A DNA stretch of 64,000 nt, from the NCBI RefSeq assembly GCF_001625305.1, contig NW_017804387.1:73624-137623 (forward strand). The letters run 5' to 3'. The stretch is from Branchiostoma belcheri (taxonomy: Eukaryota > Chordata > Leptocardii > Amphioxiformes > Branchiostomatidae). Shown here piece after piece: positions 43,369 to 55,300 of this stretch (position 1 is the first letter of the stretch; every line of letters starts with the position of its first letter). A model generated the notes under the pieces. The model saw nothing but the letters and a program-made list of their open reading frames with translations. It searched no databases and had not been told where the DNA came from. Made by a program: the position numbers and the translations under genes.

Positions 43369-46300
43369 CTGAAACAAGTTCCCAATGTATCATGGATGAT
43401 TCATTCTTTTACATGTCACCGCAAAGGCAGTTTTTAAAGGGGCGAACACAAATCAACGCCACAAATCCACCAAATGATATGCACCGAATGAAAGGAATGA
43501 CACCACATCCAACGGGAAAAGAAAATGTTGGCATTACCAGCAAGATCTGCACAAGTAGCAGGAAGATATTCTAGAAAAGATTAGAATTTTGTGATAAGAG
43601 GTTGGTTAAAGTGCTGTTGAGGTTGGTTAAGTGTCGGTAAAAAGTTACAAGAATGTCTGTCACTAAATTGTCCACAGATGAAGAGAAACAGGAAACAACA
43701 GGGCCAACATCGAACACGGTGAACAGCAGATATAGCATATACATGTAAGAGGCACGTCGGCAGAATGTTCTGCATCTGTGCAAAACCCATAATGTTTTGT
43801 ACTCAGCACTTCTGACGAATGCCTTGTTTAAGGTCGTATTCACATACAAGTACATGTATATATGGATGAGATCCCATCTATAGTTGTCAAAAAAGATATC
43901 GTCTGCAACGGGAACAATTCTGACGCAACGTTGACTTTACGCCCAACAAAAACCATGAAAAATGTGGATTTCAATCAGGCCCAGTAAGTTCTGCCGACGT
44001 GCTTATACAGAAATAAGGCCACACCAATTTAATTTTTGGTTAACAGATTTTCCCACTTCATTTTTTTCTGATTTGCAAATAAAAATAAAAATTAAGAATC
44101 AACTGCAACATGCTCATATTTTGCCCTGAACAGTTGAAAACAGTCCTTTTCATCCTAGTTGTTACAGTTATTCCATCTTTCACTGCAATGGTATCATTAA
44201 AAGTTCAAAACTCATTGTTCCAATTTTGAACTAGCCTGGTGTGTTGACTTCATGGCTCCTATTTTGGGCCATAATAGGATGCCTAGACCTGTTTTTATTT
44301 TAATTTTTTTTTTTCGCCTGCCCGCTCCATTATTTTTCTAGAACAATCCGTTAACCAAGAAATTAAATTGGTGTGGCCTAAGCACTCTTTTTAATTGTGT
44401 ACATCACTTGTAATGAAAAAGACACTTCAAATCCCAATACAACATGAGAGGATAGGTACAGTAAGGTGGTGCGGGGTACCTGTGAGGATGATATCAGGGA
44501 TCCCCTGGTTGCCCTGCGAGGTGTGTGGGTACGGTGGGACCTTGTTGTTGTTGTTTGGCTGGAGGAACTCCTGGCTGCCTGTCAAGCCGTGGATCTGGGC
44601 CTGGGCGTACTGCATGTCACTCTGGGGCAGCAAGAAGAACAACATGCACACATTCCAACAAACAGGCTAACCATCAGGGTCACTCTTGACTTGACAAATG
44701 TGAATATCTTCGGCCATACTGACTTTATTTTATGGGTGATATCCGCGCGCATTGATTTTCTCAAAAAGAAAAAGAAAAAAAGAAAAAAATCACGTCCACC
44801 GAGGCTCTGGCCTGGCTCTCTTGGCCTGGGTAGTCCATGGTAGTTAGCGACAATACGGAGGTGGTAACTCTGGAGGATGGCACTCAGGGTACTGAAGCTC
44901 CACAACTCAAGAACTCAGTACATACGTACAGTGCTGATTCATAAATTCCGCAAAAAGCCAGTATGTGCATGCTGGTTTGTCGTATACGTCGCTAAGTACT
45001 GTCGCAAATTCACAATACCAGCTTTGTATTCCTGTGGTTTAGTAGCATTTTTATTTTTGGCCGGATCTTTTTTTATATTTGCTCGCATGCACTTGTTTGG
45101 GGGTCTTCAGAGGATGTCATCCATTAAATTAAGTCTGTGTGGCCTTACAAAGAAACATGCTAGACAACATGTTGACTTACCATTGTCTGTCCCATGTAGG
45201 GATTACTGGTGATGGGTGACATACTGGAAGTTGTCAGAGGTGAAGTGCTGGGATTATCCTGCACCATGCTGAACTGTTCAAACTGTGCATCAACAACACA
45301 AACAACTTCAGAGGCAGGATAACATTTCTTAAAGCTGCATTATGTAACATTAGCATGATATAAAAATGAAATATTCTGGTTAAAGTAAGTTGAATCAACC
45401 CTACTCCATTGCAAGTAAGTGGCATTTTGGAAGTGGAGGTGCCAAAATATGACGACTGTGTTTAAAAGCTGGAAACACAGCTGTCAGTGATGTTTGTTTA
45501 CATTTTATTAGTTTGAGGTGGTACCACAAACTGAGTATGCCTTTGTGTGGGCTGTTTTCATGCCAACCATAAATATCAGAAATATTAACTGCAGAAATAC
45601 CTTGAAAAGTGGAAGCAGGTCACAACCACATGTATTTTTTTAGTTTTCAAATTTCAAATTTTTGGTGCAAAAACTTATAATGCCCCAATAATGAGGGACA
45701 GCTATATGCTATCCAAACTTCTCACGTTAATATTCAGTTAACTGATTGACATACTGTAGGTGATCAATAAGAAAAAGAATATTTGTCAGACAACTGAACT
45801 AATAAAAAACCTGTTGTTAGCACACACAAAAAAAACATTGTGTCCTACTAAACCTACCATGTATTCAACTATTTTACCTTACTGATCTACAGATGTGAAA
45901 CAAATTGTTGCTTTGTAGTTGTAATTGTTCATTGCTTTGTAGTTTTACGCTAATTGTAGTCTAATGGATGCAAGTGTTATGTTATGTGCCTTAATTTGAA
46001 TTACATTTGTGTACTCTGTGTTTTATGAATCCAGGAAGAATAGATTAGATTTGTCATCTAATCTAATGGATATCTAATAAAACATCAAAACAAACATCAA
46101 ACACTACACAGCTTTACAAAAGTTGTTTTTCCCTACCTGGTGCTGTAGAGCATTGGTCTGTTGTTGTTGCTGAAGATAGTACGACTCACTGAATATTGTG
46201 TTGGGCATTGAGGAGATGGGACTTTCTGCACCCTGTGGTACACAGAAACACATGCATGTACTGATCATAGCAAACCATCTTTTCTACATCTGGAACTGTA

Positions 46301-49300
46301 CAGTACAACACAAAACAGGAATAACAGCCATGTTATCAATTTGTGTCAAGTACTGGTCTAGTCTTTGGGTCTAGGAGAAAATGTTGTGTTTCCGGTTTTC
46401 CAACCAACCCTAGCAAAAACCCGCCGACCGTACCTTTTATTTATCGACTGCTGGTAAGGCTACATGTATCTGACATCTGAATTTCAAACCCTCTGAATCT
46501 GAAACATCATTTAACGCATTTTCAAAAGCAATTTTTCTTCACTAAATTGGACCAAATATTTGTCCACAATCAAATAAGCAGGTTCTTGAGACAGTCCTGC
46601 TGCATTGTTAAACTTCAATTTTGTTGGATCATTTTAGCTGAAATCTAAAAAAAAAAAGAAGACAATCCCTACCAGTAGTACCTACTGACTCTACTTTTGT
46701 TAGGACGGAAACCGGAAACACTACATTAATTTTCCTAGGCCTTATGTTTGTCCTCTTTTCCTGTTTCATGAATACCCCCTGATGAAAGCACAGTTACCGA
46801 GATCTACCTTACCAGTATATGTGTATACATCCTACCTGAGGGGTCTGCTACAAGGAGTATAGACAGAAGCATGTAGAGAGAGAGAAGTAGAGACAGAGTG
46901 TGGCTGTTGCCTGTACAACTTAGAATGAATACATGGCATCCAAGTAATGCACCGGAGCCTTGTCTTAGCCCTAATTCAGTAATGTTAATAGATCTAAAAT
47001 ACCAACAAAGATGCAAATTAAACAACTAACAGACAACACCTGCAGTAGTGGTAGAAATACTTTTTTCCTATCCCAAGCCCTAACGCTAAACCCTAACCTA
47101 AGCCTACCCCTACCCCAACCCTAACCCTAACCCAACCCCTAAAGCCTCGGACACAACCCGCCATACATCCATCTGCGTGCTGTCCTACGTGCAAAACGTG
47201 GGCAAGCGTAGGGGATCCGTAAGTGGTGAGCACTGCCTCCGTACAGAATCCTACGGATTTGGGAGCACGCAGACACGCCGTAGTACCTTAAGTGCAAGTA
47301 AAAGTAAAGCCTCCTTACGGTAAAGTTGCAATCGCACAAAGAGCGTTAACCCAACCCTGACCCTAACCCAACCCTGACCCTAACCCAACCCTGACCCTGA
47401 CCCTAACCCAACCCTGACCCTGACCCTAACCCAACCCTGACCCTGACCCTGTGAGTATGTCTGGTTGGAGAGTGGGGATGAGGGAGACTGTGATGTGGGT
47501 GTGGGGGGACCTGAGGCCACCCCTGACGGCTGACTCCGGTACTGCTGCATCACCACCTGTAGTGGGAAAAGGACAGGTCCAGCAATTTAGCTGGGGCAAT
47601 CTTCATAATTTCCTGGACTGTGACCATAGGTGTGTTTACACTTTTATGTCCTACCTGGGCCGCGATTACGTTCGATACGGGTGTTCCGGCCCGTGTGATA
47701 ACTAGCGGTACGGCCCGGGGGTTCTTTACGCGTACGGCCCGGGCCTTCCAAATGTTCCATAGAACGATTCGAACGCGTTTTGGCCTAACCGCGTGCACCG
47801 ATTTCAATTTCGAAATTTGAATACAGAATCCGGACGTTGGAATTGATGTCTCATTTTTTGGGTTTCAAGGGACCAAAATTTTTTCGCTCATTTCGCATTG
47901 AAAGGCGCGTTTTCTTGGGTGGGTATGACATCGGTCCCGGCCAGTAGGGCCGATACCTCAGGCGATACGGAATACACCGTGTTGTATTCTACATGTATAT
48001 GTATTCAGCCTGTTTGGAGCGAGATCCGACCAAAGACCGAGGGTGATGCGGAATACACCATATTGTATTTTTGTATTAAACCCACTTGTGCCCAGCTTGT
48101 GGCAGAACCTTCAAAGCCTGTATACATGTAGGACTGGTGATCACCGCCGGACACACAGAACATGACTTGATGTCCCTTATCATCATCGAGAACAATGGAT
48201 GAACAACAACATTGTATTCTATTCATGTCAGGTTATAAATATCTAGCCAAGAAAACACATTTTCCAAAATGTAATGTGTCAAAATTTGGTGTCCCTAAAC
48301 ATAAAATTGCAATATCAATACCAACATCTGCCCGAATCCCACATTCAACTTTTCAAAACTGATGCACTCACGCATGCGAAACACGGTCGAATTATTCTAT
48401 GAAACATTTGTAAGCCCCATGATACATGTAACCATTAGAACCTTGTGTGATTCGGTTACATTGTAGTTATCATGCTGGCTGGAACACCTGTATCGAATGT
48501 TATAGCAGCCCAGGTATGACAAATTCCATTATCTTTTGAAGGGACCACGCATGGTACAGTTGTATGTAGGGCTCATAGGGATGCCTTGCTTACAATACAG
48601 AGCATACCATAAAACCTTAATGAGTAAACTGTGACTACTGACCATTATACATACAAGCACAAAGCACAATGTCGGCAAAACTTACTGCACCTGCGCAAAA
48701 CCTGTAATGTATTGTACATAGCACTTTGGCAGAACGTCTCATATAAGGTTGTATTTGCTCATATAAGGTTAGCATTCCGACAGTAGTTTCCAAATGTTAT
48801 GTCGTACAAGATATCGTCTGCAACAGGGAAAATTCTGATGCAACATTGACCAAAAATCCAATGAAAACCGGGAATCCAGGGTTCTGCGCAGGCGCAGTAC
48901 GTTCTGCCGACATGCTATGCATACACAATGTTGAGAACTTTACTCACATCCATGTTGAACTGTTGCTGATGGTGTTGAGGCATGTGCTGTGGAGACTGGT
49001 GGGGGGAGGGGGTATGTTGGGGGAGGGGAGTGCCGTTGAGGCGGGGGTCCGGGGGGCTGCTGCGCACTCTGTTGTTGGAAGAGCTGGAACTGTCGCAACT
49101 GTGCCTGGGGGTCCACAGTCAGGTTACCTGCTGTGTCTACTGTTAACGTCNNNNNNNNNNNNNNNNNNNNCGNTTGGGGGGGGGGGGAGAGAACAGGCAC
49201 GGCAGTCAGTAGTGCTATCAGCGACTGATAATATGCACTTGTTGAGAGCAGAACCACTGTTTCAATCTTATTAAAAAATGCCCAGCCAAAAGTTACAGCT

Positions 49301-52300
49301 GTTGCAAAGCTGGTTTGGAAGAATATGCAACCTAATAGTCAGTCAAGGCTTATGACATTTCAAAAAAGAAATCTGATACAATTGATATAATTTGATCCAG
49401 GAATGAAAAGACATTTCTGAATCACTAGTACATGTAGTATATAGAGTTTGAATAAGTACTTAGCTGATTATAACATCAGCTTCTCAAAATGTTGTTTTGT
49501 GTTACGCTTTAGTTTCCAACCTTATCAAATTAACTGTATTTTACCTTATTGTAAAAGTACAACTTGTTTCTTACAAAAAGAACACCTAACATCTGTGTTT
49601 TTTAGATTTTAGTAAATAACTTTTTTTGGATGAACACCTTCAATTTCAAATATCTACCGCGCGTATGTCTTTATAGCATTAAATATGTCTTTGGAATTTT
49701 CATCCGTCATTTTAGCCAACATCAAGTATTTAGCACTTACCATCTGTGAGGACACTGCTTAAAATGTTTGTTAGTGAGGATAGGGGCTAGATTGTAAATG
49801 CTACAACATATGGCAGCAACTGGTCTGGCATGCTGTTAGTATCGCCCCCTACTGGCTCACATGTGCACTGCACTGTTGCACACATACAGCAGGTTTCAGA
49901 GCAATTAATGCACATGAAGATGTCCACTCTTTGACAATGATTGTTAACAGTTTGACAATACTTATATCATTGCTTATAAGTTAACCTCAATCTTTCCCTT
50001 ATGATACAGAAGCAAAGGCATTGTTACAACTGTCTATCAGCAGCTAGCTTGAAATAGTTGGGTCATCATCACTTGTTTAATTCCCTAACCAATTCACCAC
50101 TGCCCTCCAAGTTTTAAGATGGGTTAGTTTGCGTTAAAGGCCTTCTTTTACCTCAAAATCAAGGGGGTAGTTTAGTATGGACCCGTCAACCTGCGTGTCT
50201 AGGAAACCTTGATGTGCAACATCGGGTCTGTCGTATTCGTTGTGCTGCAAAGGACAAAAACGTTCAGGTCACAAGTCAGACTGCCACAGGAGGTCAGAGG
50301 AGGCCTGGGCTCAGTGGTACTCAGAGGAGGTGGTCAAGAACCATGGAGCAGAGACTTGATGGTAGAGATGGGAGAGAGATTTCACTGTACCTACAACCAG
50401 AACAGCAAGAGCTGTAAAAACTCATCTTTTACGTTGTTACCTTTCTGGCAATGTATACATGCAGGGCTCATAATACCCATGTGCAATGTGCAAAATGCAC
50501 ATGATTTTCAAGATTTGCGCTTAAAATATTTTGACATGCAATTCTGAACCTAAAGCAGGGGGGAGGGATACGTTGCAGGCAAAGAAGTAAAAATTAACAA
50601 TACATTATTTTCATATCATAAACAGTATATTTTACTTTACATATCATGCAGGATATGAAAGGAAACAAACATGCAAAATAAAAATAATTTATTGCTCTCA
50701 GACTGTTGTTAGATTTTATCTATGTGCCGTATAAAATGTTTTTAATTTTGGGAAGTTCCAACAGTTACTCTAGCATTTGTGACATGTGGAGAGAGGTAGG
50801 AGCAGGGGAGTTACTAGCCCTGGAAAGCTAAAACAGTTGCAGACCAACTAAATATAATTTTGTACATACATTTTCAAATTGCATGTAAAATACTTGCCAA
50901 TGTGCAATTTTGCACATTCCTGAAAAAAGGTATTTCGAGCCCAGACATGTACAATGTACTTTTGAACAACGATTTATGAAGAGTTGCAATCTCATTGTGA
51001 TAAATGGCAATACAGTGTACCATCCTTTGAAGTGATGAAAAATACTTTCTAAGCTGGATGGACACATGTTTACAGTGCCTTAGTCAGGGAAACTTTCTTC
51101 CAATTTATTTTCAGGTAGCTTAAGTAATAATTATAGCACACAATATCCTTGAAGTTCAAGACATTTAAAGGCATTGTATATTTCAGGCTCTTATCTAGTT
51201 AAAAAGTTCAAGAAGTTCTATTATGACTTGATCCCCTTCTTGTTAAAAGGCTTGTCTAAAGCAGCATTGTTACAGAAGTATTATTTTCAAATTGATAAGG
51301 TTGTCCCCTGCTTTTTTAAGATGATTTTACTTGTGATAGGCTCATGTTGAATTATGCCAGCCATTAATTATCCCAGAAATTTTTGCAACATAAGGCCACA
51401 CCAATTTAATTTCTTGGTTAACGGATTGTTCTACAAAAATAATGGAGCGGGCAGGCGAAAAAAATATTTAAATAAAAACAGGCCTAGGCATCCTATTATG
51501 GCCCAAAATGGTATGATAGGAGCCTTGAAGTCAACACACTAGGCTGGTTCAAAATTTAAACAAAGAATTTTGAACTTTTAATGATACCATTGCATTGAAA
51601 GATGGAATAACTGTAACAACTAGGAAGAAAAGGACTGTTTTTAACTGTTCGGGGCAAAATATGAGCATTTTGCAGTAACTGTTGATTCTGAATTTTTTTT
51701 TTAAATCAGAGAAATATGAAGCTGGCGAATCCGTTAACCAAGAAATTAAATTGGTGTGGCCTAATCTTGAAAAGATTTTGCATGACTGATCCATTATCCT
51801 GCTATTTCAGGCCAGTAAACTTGGATGACCCAGGCTAGAGACAATCCTGTAAGTGCCTGAAGTCATTGACACAGAAGCTCAGCTGTGAAAGTGGTACCAT
51901 TATTGATTTTTCTGCTATAGTCTAGACAGGAAAGTCATTGATATGAAAATATCAAGTCAAGAAAAGGCATGATGTAGGTTCTGTCACAAGGAAACCATGG
52001 CATGAATATGAACTAACTTTGGTGACAAGTCCACGAGAGAACTCTGAACTACATGTGTGAGATGAGGAAAGCACACTGGCGTATACTACATGTATGACAC
52101 AAGCATGTGCAAATGAATATCTGCATGCTTCCAGTTTTAGCTTAAGACTTACAACAGCCACAGAATGATTGACATTTTTTCTGTTACAGACAGTACGCTG
52201 TTCTGATTGAGCACGTGCTACATTGTAATTCAGAACAGTTTCAACGTCTCCCTTTTCACAACTCAACTTAGATTTCCATTCATCAATCTGCATAACAGTC

Positions 52301-55300
52301 ACTACTTGTTAGTTTGTACCTCAGATTCTTCACTAATGCAACCCTTTAAAATCAAACTCTTTTCCCACCTTACACAAACTCAATCCTGGTCGATAGTCTT
52401 CACATTCATCTTGTTACAAGGCATGCTACGACTTTTTCTGACCAACAAAAATTGATTGCTTGCGAGACGTAGCAAAAGATTAAGAAGAGCTCCCCATGGA
52501 TGGTGGGAATGACTTACAGGAGGTATAACTTGTGACTGTGCTCGTCTTTGCTGGTGGGGACTGAGAGTGAGGGGACTCGGTGCAGAGTGGTGGGTGTGAC
52601 GTCTTCTCTGGGCCTGAGGACTGGTCTGTGTTTGCTGCGCAGCACTAATGCCTAAATGTTGCATGGTATTTGTGGACAGGGTGTTGCCGCTACTATGGTT
52701 GAAGGAAGTCTGGAAAGGTTGGAGGAGATGTAACAGTCGGTTAGATCTCATGGTTTGACTGACGCCACAGTTGTGAGGAACGAAGCAGTAGACAAAAGGC
52801 GCTAAGACAAGACATGCTGAACGACAGAAGAAATAACAGATTTGTCATGGGAAGAAATTACAGAACACTGCACTACAGGCATACAAAATACAGCACTAAC
52901 ATAACCCAAAGGAACATTCCAGCAGTCAGAAAAATGACAGGATAAAACAAGGACTTTTCCTGGCAGCTGAAATGCTCCTTGGGCACTCGACTGTGTGCCA
53001 CACAAGTGGTACAGTTCACTGCCCCGTGTTGCCGTCTACGTCTGTGTCTGGAACACCCAATAACAGATTGTTATCCAACACCTCTACATTCATCCGACAC
53101 TCGCTGCATTCTCGGAAAAGCCCATTTACAGCTTAAGACCTACAAGTGTTAAGTAACTACAAGTGTTCCAGGAAACATGCGGTAGTGGCCGAGTGCCAAG
53201 TTCACCTGATCTTCCACGTCCAGCGGGGTTGCCAGGGGTGACGGGAACTGGAGGTTGGTGAGGTCGGGAAGCGAGCCCGTGTTGTTGGAGATCGGGATGT
53301 GTGGGTGATTCGTCTCTTGTTCCGCTGACGGGTAGATACTGGACAACAGAGAACACAGCTGTTAGTTATTCCTGGAGAGTATTTGCAGACTCTCATCACT
53401 GGTTGTGAATAATAAACAACAAGCTGCTAGGGAGCCCAAACTAATAACATTTCTTCCCTGAACACAAGAGTGATCTACCATCTAAAATCCGCTGCAGTAC
53501 CATCACAAGTTGCTAAGGGGCCGAAAATCTAATCATTTCAGGGTCTCAACAAGACCTACCCACCTACCATCATGTGTTTAATGACAATCCATCCAAAACT
53601 TCTTGAATTATGGTGGTAAACCACACACATACATTAAACAAATTAACCTAATATATGTTTCAGTACTGGTATTACCTGCTCCACAGTATATTTTCATCAA
53701 TTATGGATTTATAAACATCACAATGTTGATGCAGGTACATGTTCTCATTGCTTGTACATACATGTACCTACAAAAATCCATTTGTCATCATAAAATCAGC
53801 ATTTCTGCATTTCATGCAGACGTCTACTAGTTTACATTTTCAACTGTGAATAAAGGTCAACATTAAGCTCAATGTGAAAACCATGTCTAAGAGCTCTACA
53901 GCCTTATCACATAACAATCCAGACCAATGTTCTAGCCAGACTAAAATTTCTTTTCTCTCAATTCTGTTTGATGCAATATCCTGTTGAGTGCTGAACATGA
54001 CAATCCTAGGAAAATCCCAGGAAAATTTTGAAGACCCTCTGAAATTCTATTTCCTGCAGTTTGAGGGGCAAATGTTGCTGGTAGACTAAGCTTACTTTAA
54101 CAACATCTCTTTCCATATCTTTATAAGCCGATTTTTGTCCGTCAAAGGCAACAGATTTGGCAAACATTTTGTCTGCCATGGGCAGTAAAATTTAATCAAT
54201 GGTCAGAAAGATAGACGCTGGCTACAACACTGATCCAGACTGTTTTACCTTTCAATCTGCCAACTTACCTTATCCCTGGAACTTCACAAGACTTTGGTCG
54301 CCCAGTCCCCACCTGCTGGTGCTGGAACAGAAATGTTTGTGATAGCAGATTAATGAGAATACAGTCAAACCTGCCAAGTAGACCACCTCTTCAAGAAGGC
54401 CACCTGGCCATGGTGACCACTTTTTCTGTCTCAAAAATTTTCCCCATTGATGCAAGCATCAAGCAACCTGTCCAAGGTGACCACCTGGCCAACGTGACCG
54501 TGACCACCCTGAGATGGGTCCGCTGAAGGCCCGATACCTGCCCATGATGACCACACCATTTTCAATCATGTTGATTATTGATGATAACTAATGAGACATG
54601 AAGAAACCAGCCAGTTTTCCTTGACTGCTGGATGATGTTTTTGTTCGAGGAAAATTGTTCCATGTGCCACCCTCCCCACATGCATTTACAGCATTTGACA
54701 TTAGAATATCTCAACTTCTCAGCCTCAGCCATGTTGTGAGGTGACCCTCTTCAAGAAGACCACCTGTCCAAGGTGGCCACTTTTCTTTGGTCCCCTGGGT
54801 GGCCGGCTTGGACAGGTTTGACTGTACAGTCAAGCTTGCCCAAGCCACCCCCTCCATAAGCCGGCCATCTGGCCATAACAACGTTTTTTTCTTGGTCCTG
54901 ATTTCTTTTTCCTTGCAGATGTACATTGTATCTGTAAGCATGTCTAAGCCGACCACCTGTCCAACGTGACCGCCACTATTTGGGGTCACACATGGCCTTA
55001 TGATGACAGCATCATTTTCAAGAGTGTGGCAGAAAATGTTCTTTTGAACTGTAACAAACTAGCGAGAAATCTTGATGGAATCTGTGTTTGCACAATGTAA
55101 AATGACAGTCTTTGACAGTCTTTGCACAATGAAAAATGGTGCCAACTGGGTCACTTTGGGTCAATTGGGCAGTCTAACTCTAACGTAAAATAGGTGGGAA
55201 TTTGGCTGCAGTTTTCTTATCTACCTTATCTTGTTGCCATGCTTTTTGTATAAGAGGACCACTTGTCTAAGAAGACCACTTTTCCTACTACCCCCCGTGC

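Noticed and set aside
43165-43574. Plus-strand frames opposite the CRTC last exon
   Set aside because: Antisense shadows of a GC-rich coding exon.
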